Positions 12,151-25,264 of a DNA stretch of 64,000 nucleotides are shown here, one piece after another. The DNA comes from Acestrorhynchus altus (taxonomy: Eukaryota; Chordata; Actinopteri; Characiformes; Acestrorhynchidae): the NCBI GenBank assembly GCA_034509495.1, contig CM067512.1, forward strand, positions 2,685,073 to 2,749,072. Reading direction: 5' to 3'. How positions within the stretch are numbered: the first letter of the stretch is position 1; every line of letters starts with the position of its first letter. A program made the position numbers and the translations under genes. A model generated the notes under the pieces. That model saw only the letters and a list, made by a program, of their open reading frames with translations. It had not been told where the DNA came from and did no database searches.

Positions 12151-12450
12151 GTTCTATAATTCCAGACTGTAGTTCATCTGTTTCTCTGCAGACTTTATTC
12201 TCCTCCTTTCACCCTGATCTTCAAGGATCAGGACCCCACAGGACCACCACAGAGCAGCTGTTATGTGGGTGGTGGGTCATTCTCAGCACTGCAGTCGCAC
12301 TGACATGGTGATGTCATCCTCTGGTCCTTCATCAGTGCTCACAGGACGCTGTCGGCTGGACGTTTCTGGGTGGTGGACTGTTCACAGTCCAGCAGTGACA
12401 CTGAGGGGTTTAAACATTCCAGCAGCACTGCTGTGTCTGATCCACTCCAG
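12151..12450. mobile_element. Family A element, copy 2 (truncated)
   Basis: Carries the family A arm text (tctgtttctctgcagacttt, gatcttcaaggatcagga, ttatgtgggtggtgggtcat). It is followed directly by the inverted arm (cagtgacactgaggggttta, ctgtgtctgatccactcc). The middle is shorter than in the copy at 4775-5366, so it is an internally deleted foldback. Confidence 0.7.
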
Positions 12451-12764
12451 AAGGAGGTGAGCAGTGACAAATAAAAAAAAGTCCTATATATAGTCTAAAG
12501 ACTATAAGCTATCTGCCCAGTCCAGATGACTGGCTGATGTACAGAAATAGCAGTTAGTGTTCTTCTCCAAGTGTCCTAAACTAAAAATGACAACTTGAGA
12601 TGTTATGGAGCTTCTTCATTGTCTTGGAGGAAGAGTGTGTTAGCATTCATCCTTCCAGTGCTGGCATCATGAGCTCTAGATAGTGGGGGTACTCGCACTG
12701 GCTAAACTGGAGAAAGAAGAATCATAGAATCATAGTGTGTGAGCAGCATTTCTGAGAGGTCTCT

Positions 12765-12766
<2 letters not shown>

Positions 12767-12852
<86 letters not shown>
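12767..12852. repeat. (GT)43 microsatellite
   Basis: An uninterrupted GT dinucleotide run of 86 bp, the longest pure dinucleotide tract in the window. Likely highly polymorphic. A short (AG)n tract follows at about 13029-13059. Confidence 0.95.
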
Positions 12853-12853
<1 letters not shown>

Positions 12854-13149
12854 AGCTGGCAGCTCCAGATTGACTGACTGAAATAGTGAGTGGCGGATCT
12901 TTAACAAGCAGGAGAAAGTGCTGCCGTGGTTACATTAGGCGGGTCGCCGTGGAAACCTCCTGAGGATGCAGAACTCTCTCGCTTTTTCCAGACGGATGAG
13001 TGAGAAATGCATGGTACTTTAAAAAGAGAGAGTAAGAGAGAGAGAGAGAGAGAGAGAGAATCACATATTCATCTCTGCATGGCAAAAAATAAAATGGATT
13101 TTCGGGTCATCAACCAGTTTGGCTGTTTAAACCTCCGGTGTTTGTGGTT

Positions 13150-13725
13150 GGACCACCCTGCTGAAAAATCCTGCTAAGGACCAGCTGGTTTCAGGTGGTC
13201 TAAGCTGGTCTTTGATGGTGAAAGTGGTTGAAAAGTTGATCTATCAGGTAAAAACACTGTTCCTGACACACAAGTACCACTTGTTTAGTCTCTGTAGACA
13301 CTGAAGCAGATGCCCAATGCCAGGCGTGGGCTAGAGGGGTATAAATCCCCCCAGCATTGAGCTGTGGAGAAGTCGAACTATATTCTCTGGAATGAGATGA
13401 GAAGTTGGGGATGAGGTGGGGATGTGATCATCTAACATCACTTACGACCTCAGTAATGCAATCAGATCCTCGCAGCAATGTTCTAAAATGTAGCAGACAT
13501 CCTTCCCTGGACAGTTCAGGCAGTAACACCAACAAAACCAGCATAAACCATTTGAATACCTTTGATTTCAGAAGAAAAGGTGAATAAAAGAGCAGCTGTC
13601 CCAATACTTTTGTCCACATAATGTGTATATCATTAGAGTTTGATGGACTAGCTGGTCAATCAGCACGACCAGCTTGACCAAGTTGATCGTCACGCTGCTC
13701 AAACAGGTTGGCCATGTGGGTCTAG
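13150..13725. repeat. Older accagctggt-type repeat split by a MITE
   Basis: The left part (accagctggtttcaggtggt, ctaagctggtctttgatgg) and the right part (actagctggtcaatcagcac, gaccagcttgaccaagttg) look like two halves of one palindromic accagctggt repeat. The family M copy at 13278-13626 separates them. Confidence 0.45.
13278..13626 (-). mobile_element. MITE family M, copy (minus)
   Basis: Inverted copy running from cttgtttagtctctgtagac through ggcgtgggctagaggggtat and cagcattgagctgtggagaa to gtcccaatacttttgtccac. It keeps most of the family interior. Confidence 0.7.
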
Positions 13726-13726
13726 G

Positions 13727-15288
13727 CTAGGGACTGGATATGGAACCAAAAGGCAGTTCTTCTACAATGTCCCACCAAAAAAAAACACCTTCTGGCAGCT
13801 TTATTTTTAAGAAGATGTTTGTTTTTCACTGCTAACATCCTGAAAGTCCTTGCCTGGACTTGGTTTGACTCGTGTGGTCTTTCTGACCCAGCTCAACTCA
13901 TTGGTGTGATTGACGCTTGCAAGGCAGTGGTCATTATTTCTGTTTGGTTGTAGACTTTGGTCAGTTCCAGCAGATAAGTGGCCCCATACTAGAGCTGTAA
14001 AGCCTCCCATGGCTTTACTCTACACCATTATGAGCTCCTGGAATGCTGGCGCATATCCTGGTCAATAACAAGCCTTCCTCGCGCTGGAGATGCAAGGCCG
14101 CAGATGGCTCTAAAGAGGCTGCATTCACATGCTCAGAATATTGACTAAAGGCTGTGTTTTATTTTTTTTCTCAGTCTTTTCACACAAATGCATCATACTT
14201 GACTTTGACCTCCCAGATTCGTAGAGCACGTCTTTGCAAAAGTTTGGATGATATGGAAGGCCAAAAAGGTCAGCGTTGCTTAGAACATATTGTTTCTGCT
14301 ACAAAGGTGAGCTTTTAAAGATCTACAGGATACATACATCTGCTCAGCAGGGGACTGCTCTGAAGATAAAGGACAGGAAACAATGCGAGAGCGAATGTGC
14401 AGCTACTGATAATCTGCTAATAATTCGAATAATAGATCAATCTGAGGATGACGGCATGTCTACACTTCACCTGGACGTTCAGAAGGTTAGTCCCATTCGG
14501 AATACAATACCTATCCAGTTGAATGAGGTCGGTGATCCTGTGCGCAGGGGCGTTAGCGGGCAGGGAACGGTGACTTAAAGGTTTGGGGGGGGTCCTAAGG
14601 AGTCCTATTGAAGGAATCACTGGGAACCCACCATTATAGGGTTCTCAGCAAACAGCTGTACCCAGGATTTGGTGCTACGCCCGGACTGTATATAATCCAC
14701 TATAGGTTTAAAGCTCCTCACCAAGGAACAAACACAATTGGTTGTTGTCCACATACCTGGATGACTGGACATCCAATACTAGTTTAACTGCTGGCCATGA
14801 TCAATGATGGCTCACTTATGCTGCTTGGGTAGCATCTTCCAGAACCCCGCAGAACGCTGTGAACGCAGCGCTAAATGGCCGCTGGTGTTGCTCTTTAATG
14901 CCAGGCTCACACTACTACACACTTCATCTGACAATCACAAAAGGTCTCCTAAATTCAAGGTGATCACAAATGATGATCTTCCCAGATGATCCTGCAGTGA
15001 GGAGAGTCTATAATCCAATCTTTACTCCTCCGAGCCGTCCCCACAGCAGTCAGGGCTGCCCAGATCGAGAATCATAAATATATAATATGTGTAATATTTA
15101 GGACTCCAGTAGTGTGGGGTGGATGGCGATTCTCTGGTTGATGTCATGCCTGAAGGACCGTCAGCCAATGAGAGCTGAGCTGAACCAAACTTTTCGGTCA
15201 AAAGCTCATACTGTATCATGAGCCTGAGGTAAATACGTAAATACTGGTATATATAGTGTATGCCTTATATGCCTTACACACACACACC

Positions 15289-15328
<40 letters not shown>

Positions 15329-16147
15329 AAGCTACAAACACAAACAGCATTGATGCACTAAAATGAAAGTATTTCTGATTTTAAGATTAATTTTTGATGT
15401 CTTTCGAGCTGAAAGTATAAAGGTTTAGTAGCAGATTTCTCCTCAATCCTCCCAGCCAGAGCAGAGACGTCCCCCACCGGCCCACCCTATTTTATTCATT
15501 GAAATTGAAGCAGTGATCAGATAATAAACTATAATTATATTCTATTAAGGACAGGATTGGAAACAGATACACTTCATACACTGTATTTGGGGGTTTTGAG
15601 GAAATTAATGCTGAAATAAACGAATTTTAAATGCACAAATTTAAGAGATGAAACACGTGAACATCGTGGAAATGTGTCATTTAGCAGTGTCTCACCTCAA
15701 GCTCACTTTCCAGGATGTATAACTCTGTTAACACTTTTTTTTTATCCAGTACAGCATGTTATTTTCTGCTCCTTGGCTTTTTGGTTGGAGTTTCGGAGCC
15801 GCATATAATCTAGAAGTGTGCGGTGTTTCATTCAGGAAAGACCTGGAGTGTGGGCGCTTTTATGACTAACTGCGATCAAGTACCGAAAAATCAGGGGAAA
15901 TTGTTGTTGTGTGGGGGGTCCGGGGTGTGTGTGATTTTTTACATCCTGTAGTGTGAGCCAGGCATTAGGAAAATAAGGATGTGTTCCATTGGCAGGAATT
16001 TGATTAGTAAGAGAAAATAAAATAATATAAAACATATTCAAGAGCAGTGTTAGAATCCAAATATCTAACCATGAACGGTAGCTATTACTCCTAGTTTACG
16101 TGATAACATTTAAACAGGCGTTCTGTGATTTCTCATTTTCATTGACG
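13727..16147. other. Intergenic, no gene seen
   Basis: Unique sequence with a (CA)n tract at 15276-15326. Short frames (up to 100 codons at 14276-14578) have no domain. Nothing further was recognised. Confidence 0.45.
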
Positions 16148-16335
16148 GTGCAGCAACGGCCTGGTGGTGAGGGAACCAGCCTCATGACTGGAAGGTTGGT
16201 TCAAATCCCTGAACTGGCTCCCCAGGCACCATGAAGAAGGGTGCCCACCACTCTGGGCATGTGTGCTCACTGTTCCCTAGTGTGTGTGTGTGTGTGTGTG
16301 GATCACTGTGTGTGTGGATGGGAACACATAGCACC
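16148..16335 (+). mobile_element. tRNA-headed SINE
   Basis: The head (ggcctggtggtgagggaacc, then gaaggttggttcaaatccct as B box) matches the inverted copy at 1-75. The body includes gggtgcccaccactctgggc, atgtgtgctcactgttccct and a short GT tract, then ggatgggaacacatagcacc. No long 3' LINE tail is seen. It is a dispersed SINE copy, not a tRNA gene. Confidence 0.65.
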
Positions 16336-16589
16336 TTCGTTACTGTCAGCAACATTATTGACTGACCCTTCGCTGTAGATACCAGATAAGACTGTTAATG
16401 GAGAGTGAAATGGTCAGAAAATCATTCCACACTGGGCATGCTCCAACCTGCACTGGGATTGGCTGAAGCACTGGGATTGGCTGAAGCCGACGTGCGGAAA
16501 GCTCAGGTGTGTGTGAATAAATGATGAAATGTGAAAATGTATAGAAAAGATCTGCCTTGATTGAAACTGATGTAATCAATGGAAATGAT

Positions 16590-16790
16590 GTGCAGACCCG
16601 CAGCAACACCACTACACACTCGTACCAGCACCACACGTACACTACCATTAACACGACTATGCCAGTGTCACTGCTGTGCTGAGCCACCATCCCAATCACA
16701 TTTGTGAAGTGGTGGTCCCGTTCCACTGATGAATGGCGTACAGGGGGGCTGATACACTCTGCATAAAAAGATGAGCTACAGTCTGGTGTT
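16590..16790. mobile_element. Family A element, degenerate fragment
   Basis: Blocks such as cactcgtaccagcaccacac, gccagtgtcactgctgtgct and tgatgaatggcgtacagg align loosely with one family A arm. It is much more diverged than the other copies. Confidence 0.4.
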
Positions 16791-17896
16791 GTAAATGTAC
16801 ACTCTCAGTGCAAATGATCCTTTGAGTCGCAATAACAGAGGAGCCCATTGGGTGCTATATGGAACCATTTACAAATGGGTACTTCATTCTTGAGCATCAG
16901 GATTAAATCTTTATATCTTATATCTTTATATCTATCTTGAGGTTACAGCAGCGTAAACACACCCGTCTCCAGGGCAACCCAAACTCCATACAGTAAAACC
17001 AGAACAATCCAAAGTCCTCTCTGCACAGTTGCACTTTAATTAAATTAATAAATGTTCTGATGGACTGGTAGACCGTACTGGTGTTGCAGCTGCAAACAGG
17101 GTCACTGCTGAGTTACCCTGTTCTTCACAGATGTAATTTATATAATGGCAGGCTCGAAGTGCTCACCACAATGTCCAAAGAGAACCTGAATTCATCACTA
17201 AAGATGATACGGTTCCAGTGCAAAGAAGTCAATCATCTCTCACCAAGAGGTACACTACCCAAAAGCAGCCTTTGGGATCCTTTTTTAGGGCAGTGGGAAG
17301 CACTTTTACACTCAGGACCCAGTGACTAATCAGACCACACCTGGAATCATTTCCATCTTCCTGAGACAGAACTGCATGTCGAGTTTCACAGCGGTTCTAT
17401 AGGGATGCGTCATTTTTGTCAGGGAGTGTACAAGGCCATAGAGTTCCCTAAAGAGGCTCCGTTCACATACTTATAAAATAGACTTCTTTATCTCTTTTCA
17501 CACAAATCACACTTGACTTTGACCCCCATTGATTCTTAGAGTATGCAAAAGTTTGGCTGAAAGATCATCGCCTGCTCAGGAAGTGTGTTTTTTTTTTTTT
17601 TTTTTTTTATTCTACACAGACGATCTTTTCAGCAACCTGCTCAGTTATCACCTAATGAAGGCAAGGACAGTGAAATGGTTCATGGCAGCAGGGAGGACAG
17701 TTTAGACCAGTTTGTTGACAGTGTTGTCGGTGAGAGTGAGAGATTTACCAACACGAGGTCACAGTTCACCGAAAATATGTGGGCCTGAGGATGGCAATTA
17801 GCGTGTGGTACAGCGTAGCGAGTGGTCTCATCCAATCAAGATGAGCTTGTTGCCTTAGCGACGGTTTGAGAAGATGGATGGAAGGGTGGAGAGTCA
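16791..17896. other. Intergenic, no gene seen
   Basis: At about 16800-16890 there is text similar to the ggttctatatggaacc repeat at 47255. A T-run spans 17588-17610. The rest is unique with chance frames only. Confidence 0.4.
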
Positions 17897-18203
17897 GTGC
17901 CCCAGTGTCACCAAAACAGCTCTGACCTGTCGAAGCATGGACTCCATAAGAGCTCTGAAGGTGTCCTGTGGAATCTGGCGCCAAAACTACTAAGTCCTGT
18001 AAGTTGTGAGATGGAGCCTACATGAGCATCAATGAGTTTTGGATCTCTTGACCTTGTTGTCAGTGTCACTGATTATCCCTCCTTGGAGCACTGTTGGAAG
18101 GTTCTGAGCACTACATACTGGGAACCCTACACATGCCCTGCCTGATGTTTTGGAGATGTTCTGACCAAGTTGTGTAGATCATCACAGCTTGGTTTTTGTC
18201 AGT
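17897..18203 (-). mobile_element. Tc1-like transposon relic (minus)
   Basis: Antisense transposase text of the same family as 1989 and 58454: ccaaaacagctctgacctgt, actccataagagctctgaag, gtgtcctgtggaatctggcg and gatgttttggagatgttctg. The middle of the transposase is missing and frames are broken. Confidence 0.65.
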
Positions 18204-19004
18204 TGTTCACAGGACTGTTCACAGCTCGGCTTTTATATCGAGAGTTTGAAGGAGAAATGTTTCCAGAAGAACGATTGGTGAATAAGGCCCAAAGAAATGC
18301 TTTAAAGAAATACAGTAAAGGTAAGCATGGATATGACTGTCAAACAAATATCTAGTGTTTGAGAGTCCCAAGGGGGATTACAAAAAGAGATTGAGAACCA
18401 CTGCTCTACTCAAGAAATGTATTACACAAATAGGGCCATGTGGCACACAGCTCTGGGGACCTGGAGTTGTGGGTTCCATTCCTGCTCTGGTCATTTCCTG
18501 ACCTGGGTTTCTGGATCTGCAGAAGATTTGTTTAAAGCCCCAAACTCATGATACGTCAGGAGACCACTTTCCATTCCACCATATGAATGAACGCAAAATC
18601 TCCCAAGATGACAGAACAAAAACCACTGCTGGGAGAAGACAAGTCCTGGGTCTCTGCATGGTCGGGCAACAGCCCTGACCTTCTGCCTCCCAAAAATACA
18701 TGTGGTAGATGGACAAAATTGCCCCTAGGTGTGAGTATGATTTCAGTATGTCTCACCACCAGCCTGACGATATGGATAAGAAGATGAATGAACGAAAGAA
18801 ATAGTGTTCTTCACTCTCCTTCCTGTTATAAGCTGTCCAGAGGTGTTTCTGTTAAATTGGCCAATTAGTGTAGGTACAGGGTAGGTGGAAGTAATAAACT
18901 GGTGTAAAACTCTGCGGTGTAATTTCAGTTCAACAACTCCCTTGTTTCATTTCTTTCTTAGGAAACGTGTTTAGCGGCACAAACACCGCCTTCTCAGTTT
19001 CGTA

Positions 19005-19054
<50 letters not shown>

Positions 19055-19950
19055 TTGTACACCACAGTTCTCCACCCAACAACACAGTTCCACCTTCTCT
19101 GCTCAGGAAAGCAGAAACATCCTCTCTTTTCTGCTCTGAACCCTCATCTCTCGTCACTCCTCAAAATGAGCCCGCCGTCTGTCAATCCCGTCACATCCCT
19201 CTCTCCGAGCTCAGGACAAAAAGAGTGCGGGACTGGAGGAGTTCCAGCAGTAAAGGGTCTGTGTGTGTGTGTAGTGGTGGGTGTGTGTGTGAGGGGGGTG
19301 GGTTTAAGTGCCCTGGAGGGATGACTTGCAATGGAATTAGACACTCCGACACAGCTGGGTACCGCAGCCTGGATACACTCTTTCATCAAACGGATGGATC
19401 GCTATTGTGACTTCAATTCCGGCAGGGATTCGCTCATAAGCAGCGAGTCAGGAGGAGTGTATGGATGTGCCTGTACAGTACGAAGCCTCACACACATACT
19501 GAGAGAGTTACTGAAAGGCAGCTGGAGCTGAAGGCCCACTGAAATGAGACAGCTACCAAACATCTCACAATGCACTCTGTGTCTGTCTCCTTTCTGATCT
19601 CCTGTCCTGTTATTGCATATTTATCACATCTTTACACAAAAGCCACAATAAACAAACAAAAGGCCTAGTAAACAAGAGTGTTATTATTTCATAAGAAGAG
19701 TAGAAGATCCAACATCCAAGGTAGATGCCCCTTGAGTGGCTCAAAAAAACAAATTATCCAAATGAAAACCAAACAATCCAAACGATAATGAGAAGCATCT
19801 AATTGAACACCACCAGGCTTGAATGCAGTGAGTCCTGCTGAATTAAAATCTTCACAAGCACCCGAGGCTTTGATCATTTCCACGAGAGTTGAGAAAAACA
19901 AGAGCTGTTAAAATAAATCAGTCTGGAAAGGTTCCAAAATATTTCTAATA
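18204..19950. other. Intergenic, no gene seen
   Basis: Holds a pure (GA)n tract at 19011-19052. The frame at 19009-19410 starts inside that repeat and is spurious. The stretch 18440-18560 has weak similarity to a SINE body. No gene is supported. Confidence 0.45.
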
Positions 19951-20116
19951 TTCTAGAACAGGGATGCACGACTCCTGGTGGGCCGGACGTCAACGAAGTT
20001 TGATGACGTTTGATTCAACTCATTAGGTGTAGGTAGACATGCTTCACTAGGGCAGCTGCCAAACTTTGCTGGAGACCAGCCCTGCAAGACTGGAGTTGCA
20101 CACCCCTGCTCTAGAA
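19951..20116. mobile_element. hAT-type MITE with target duplication
   Basis: A 150-bp element (19959-20108) begins cagggatgcacgactcctgg and ends ggagttgcacacccctg. These are imperfect inverted termini of the CAGGG...CCCTG form. It is flanked by 8-bp near-identical repeats, ttctagaa at 19951-19958 and ctctagaa at 20109-20116. Terminal motif and 8-bp duplication both fit the hAT superfamily. There is no coding capacity. Confidence 0.75.
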
Positions 20117-20555
20117 CATCACCAAATCCCCATTGAGAACCATTATCTTCAAACTGAAAACCTTACAACGGTTAGGGAAATTCCACACGACTAGATGGCC
20201 TTCTAAAATACACCTTAGTGCACGAGTCGTCGAGGAATCCAAAGAGTCTCCAAAGAATCCAGGAGAACATCCAAGACACTGCAGCCGATTTAGCCTGAGC
20301 TACAGTTAATGTTCATAACTCCACAGCCAAAAGAAAGCACCAGAACAATCCTTAGACATTCATGGACAATGTTCTATTGACAGAAACGTTGGGTTAGACA
20401 GTCTCCAGCTTATCCTGCATTTCACAGGATCAACATGGTGGAGGTAGTGTCACAGTGCAGGAAGGGTTTCCGTCTGAAGAACTTGTTGCTACTGAAGGAA
20501 GCCATGTTTACATGTGGCCTAATATCCTGTTAAAAACATTGATCTCCAACCCCTC

Positions 20556-20657
20556 AACTCAACAACCCATCAACCAGTACCGGATGGAGCTCCATCATTC
20601 CAGAGAACACGGTTCCACTGCTCCACAGCTCAGTGCTGGGGGGCTTTATACCCTCTA
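20556..20657 (+). mobile_element. MITE family M, internal fragment
   Basis: Carries ggatggagctccatcattcc, gttccactgctccacagctc and agtgctggggggctttatac, the central blocks of family M, with both ends missing. Confidence 0.65.
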
Positions 20658-23160
20658 AATTAAAGATCATTTCTAGCTTCTGGCTTTTCCAGGCTTGATG
20701 TGAATGGTTTTGAGCCGAGTCTTGCAATTAGCACTGAGCAGAATTGGTCACAGTTCGTTTCCCATTTCAAACACACCTGGATCCCCTCCTCAGGTAATGA
20801 TCAGGTACGGTGGTGAGTTAGAGCTGGAGAATCAGTGAACTGAGCTGAGCTCTGACTTTGCCAAGCTTTATTATTCTAGCCATCACTCTGAGTCAGCCTT
20901 GCTCTTCTTCTGGTATTAATCTTTCAGTTACTCTTAAAATCATACAGACATACGGAGGAGCAGCCTTTACTTACCATCGTCCAAACTCCGGAACAATCTG
21001 CCAGAGGAAACGCTGTCTCTGTGGACTCTTTAAGGACCACACTTACACCCACAACATGTTCATTTTTCAGAACTGCTTCTCTGTAGCAGCTGTGTGTTTT
21101 TGCAATGTGGTATAACTGGTTGTCTGTTTGCAGTATGTAATTCCAGTGACTTTTACTCATTTTAAATGGTACAGAATTCCCAAAAATTCCCTATTAAAAG
21201 ACCACAATGGGGCAGTTAAAGCAATGTGCATCAGACGCCATGTGTACCGAGGGCATTTCCTGGCCTGGGCTTCCAGGGTTATAGCTTAGAAAAGTTTTAA
21301 TGAACCTTATAATAACTCCCTCCCGTCTTCAACTGTGATCCAAAAGCAAGACTAACAGATCCCCCTCAATCCCACTCGTCCAGTCCACATAACGAAAACG
21401 ATCGCCAGTGAATCCCCCACCGCGGTCAAACAAATTTCCTCATGGCCTGAGGTCTATATGCAGTCAGGTGATCTGGCTCATAACAAAATGCGAAAATGAA
21501 GGCGTTTAAACTCTGAAAATCTGAAAACAAGTCAGCCGATATCCATCAAACGTGGAAAGTCCTCTGTGACAAATTTGTGGAGAACCTGTTGTACACAGCT
21601 GTTCTGGTCGTCTGGATTCATGAAGCACCATAAGAACCGTGATCTTTTTCAGTCATGAAATGGAACATCATAAAATGCCACAGAGAGAGTTCAAGCTTGT
21701 ACAGTCCTTAAAGGAGGGGCTGTTCACTGATTTCTTTGCTCACAGTGTTCAAATTTCAGAATAAAAGTCCTGAGTCATCTGCATCTGCAACCTTACTCGA
21801 ATGCCTCAAAGAGCTCTTTGGATCTGGCCATGGTGATCCCTCACTTCAACAATCAAGTTTAAATAGGTTTAAATAAGAAATCCTCCTCCAAAGTCTAATC
21901 GTTATCAGCCGAGGTTCTGTGCCTGATTCTAATTGTAGGCATTTCAAGTTATTAATTTCAATTTAAAAATTATTTCTTTGGCTGTAAATGTCTTTAAACA
22001 CATTAAGGTCAAAGGTGTTCATTGGGTGTATATATCTTTAGTTTAACTGTAAATTCATAAATAAATCACCTCATTCTGTGCTCCCCTTTTCACTCAGGCA
22101 CACTTGGTCACTCTCCTCTACCTCAGAGCAGACTATATACTGGTAGCTCCTCCCCCTAGACTCTCCCAATATCAACAAAGGTAATGTTCACAATACAGCA
22201 TATAATTGTCATCGACTTACAATCATACTCGATAGTCAACAATCATCATTACCGTCCCCAACACAGATTCACAACATCATCTTTAAATAGACAATATCTA
22301 CAGGTATTGAACCTTTCTCTCCTTTGTCTCCTCACCAGTCCACCCTCCCCTCTCCTTCAGCCACAGATGGACTCACCCAGGTAAGTAAAACTCAGAGTCT
22401 TTGCAGTTGGTACTCTTTTGGCCCTGGTTGAGTGTGAACCATGCACAGGTAAGAACAGGTAAGCCTCTGACCTCACTGTTGGTAATCTGTATCTATAAGT
22501 TTACACCACTACTGTCCACAGTCAGTAGAACCCCTCAGAACATTAGAGCACAGAGTTATAGTATATACAGCACAGAGCCAATTGAGATTCAGCCTGGGTT
22601 TAACACTGCTTGAGGCAGATCTAACCCTCTGAGGCCGGCAAGCCATTCAGTAACATTCTCTATGGCTTAAGTTGCAGTTTTGCAACCAATCACTGTGAAA
22701 ATGTCAATCAACAGCTGAGCACCGACTGTGAGTCTGACACGGACTTCTCCCTGGTTCTAACCCCTCATCTAGATTATTCTTCATCTGTTCCACCATGACC
22801 GTAACTGCTTTGGTGTACTGATGCAGAATTGTGTTGGTAACAGCTGTGCAATTACTGACTGTTTGCTCTGTTTAACATTTAGAGGTCTTACCCAATACGG
22901 TGGGATGTTTATTTTTATAGTTTGGTGCACTTTTATTTGTAGGAGACATTCACACATACCAGATATTATTTTCCGGAGGGCTCCTCAAATACTTATTGAT
23001 TTGAGATGTAAATATTAATAGACGTTAAGTATTTGTATGAATTTGAGGTAAATAACTAAAAATTTAGTTATAAAAATAACTTGTGCCTGCAATTTCTTTG
23101 TTTGTATGGACATTTAGAAACCCTTTCCTAAGCACTTTCCTCTGTAACCCAATATCTGGG
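20658..23160. other. Intergenic, decayed repeats, no gene
   Basis: At about 21780-22020 the text (cctcaaagagctctttggat, ctggccatggtgatccctca, then a tggctgtaaatgtctttaaa block) resembles the end of another teleost DNA transposon, which I cannot assign to a superfamily. The remainder is unique, with frames under 90 codons and no domain. Confidence 0.4.
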
Positions 23161-23162
23161 TG

Positions 23163-23400
23163 ATGTCATCAGCCCCGCCCCCTCTCTCTGATCAGTCAGA
23201 GTCTGTATGCAGGTTGAGCATCAGCCCCGCCCCCTCTCTCTGATCTGATCATGGTCACATAGGGTATATCTAAAGTGTAGATTGATATGTCTCGATCAAG
23301 TCTGTAGGTTACTCTGATCCTGAGTTATGAAGCCTAGAAAATGGCATGTGAAAGTGTGGATCTCTAAATGTGGCTGAGCCAATCAGATTCAAGAACAGCA
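23163..23400. repeat. Second copy of the 3.5-kb dispersed repeat
   Basis: Two units of the 52-bp repeat (catcagccccgccccctctc ... ctgtatgcaggttgagcatc) are followed by the same flank as at 3690-3800 (ggttactctgatcctgagtt, atgaagcctagaaaatg). It is about 19.7 kb from the first copy, in the same orientation. Confidence 0.7.
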
Positions 23401-24351
23401 TGCAATTAGACGAATATTTGATTTTCGTTCTACATGGACAGATTGTATCTTATGAAACATCACTACAGACAGACTGTGATTCCTGTGCTGGAAGTGCTGT
23501 TATCATCGCTGGCATGTTAACAGACTGATTGCCGTCTCTCCTTCTTTCCTTTCCAGTACAGGAGGCTGTTTTGCTGAATAAGTGAAGGAGCTTCCTGGGT
23601 TTCCCTGACAACTGCATCCCTCTGTCTCTGCATCACTACACTGAGAAAGGGATGACCTGCACACTGACCTCAGACCAGCAGACCCCAGAGTCACTGTTTA
23701 GCATCAGCGCAACGGAGGACACAGAGCTGGAGATGAATTAAGTAGTTGTTTTCTGATGGGCTGTTACAACCCCTTATAAGGGTTACAACCCCATAACCCT
23801 GAGCTGTACTGGGGTAGATTCGATTAGAAATCAGTACAGTTATACAGCTCTCAGTATTAGAGTGAATATACAACAGTGCTTTGAGTTGTATTATACATCA
23901 CGTAACATTGTTTCAATCAAATTTTATTGTGACCACGTTGCTTGTCAGCAGACTGAAGGGTTGCACAGATTAAGTAGTTTCCATGCTTCTCAGTTATAAG
24001 GCTGGTGCTAGGCTGCTATGGTGTTCTGGGTGGTTTCTGTGTTTGCTATGTGGCTGTTATGGTATCGGAGGTGGTTGTTTGGTAGTGGCTATAGTATCAA
24101 TTGTGGTTGCTATGGTTTTGTTAGAAGTTGCTGTGGTATCACAGGTGGTCACTAGGGTGTTGCTGTTGTATCAATTGTGGTTGCAGTGGTGTTGCTGGGA
24201 GTTGCTATTGCGCGTGGTCTTTATGGTCTCTCTCTCTCTCTCTCTCAGTAATGGTAGTCCTTGTGTATGGGATGGATGAGGGATAGAGCAAACAGAATGA
24301 ACATAAATTTGTTTTTCATTCTAGAAACAAGTGGAAGTCTGATTGCTTGAG

Positions 24352-24401
<50 letters not shown>

Positions 24402-25122
24402 TGGGGGGGTGGCGCCGCAAGAAAGAAATCAACAAAAAAAAAAATCAAGGTTCAACACATTTCTGCTCTTGTTGGATTTGCTAGGCTGGTGTGTTTGATG
24501 GCACGTCCTCTTCGTCCACTCTGCACTGCAGGACGGATGATTTCTGTTGTGTCCAGTTCAGAAACACTTAAACCCTTTTCTGCCAATGGGGAACGGGTTC
24601 CGTTCCAGTTCACAAACCAAATTTTGAACAATTCTGTGCAGGTCCACTGCATCATCTCACGTCCGTTTACTGACGCTGTGCAGCGCCCTCTGTTGACAGC
24701 GTATTCTGTGACGTGTCCATGGTTCCACTAAAACTGGTGTAAACACGGGGTTGTTCATCCATCCTTCTGTCCACCCACATCTCCATTAAACCCTCTATTC
24801 ATGCATCCCGCCATTCCTCTATCCATCTACTCATTCACCCATGTATCTATCCACTGACCTCACTACTAATCACTCTATCCATCTATCCCTCCATCCCTCT
24901 AACCAACTAATCATTTACCCGATTGTGTCCATCTGTCTGCCCACACAAGCGTCTATCTGTGTGTCTGTGCAACTACTGCTGTTTGACCAGCATTGACCAG
25001 ACCACACACAGACTCCCTACTACAAATATCCAGCACCAGTGTTTCACCTCTGCTACCATAGCAACAGCTCTGTTGACTTGTGTCTCTCAGGAGAGTGCAC
25101 TGGTCAGTAAAATATTAGCGCA

Positions 25123-25165
<43 letters not shown>

Positions 25166-25260
25166 ACCCACCCCCGTAACTAAAATACCTGAAAAAAGGT
25201 TGTGAATGACCGCTCCATTGTCTTCGCTCAGTTAGGCTAACGATGGAGCTTTGAATGCTA
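23401..25260. other. Intergenic, simple repeats, no gene
   Basis: Contains an imperfect ggttgctatggtgt repeat at about 23990-24220, a (TG)n tract at 24355-24401, a degenerate (ATCC)n stretch at about 24770-24920 and a (CA)n tract at 25125-25163. Frames across these are repeat translation. No gene is supported. Confidence 0.55.
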
Positions 25261-25264
25261 AACT

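Noticed and set aside
16148..16230. Possible tRNA gene
   Set aside because: Only A-box and B-box-like text is present. There is no complete cloverleaf and it continues into a SINE body.
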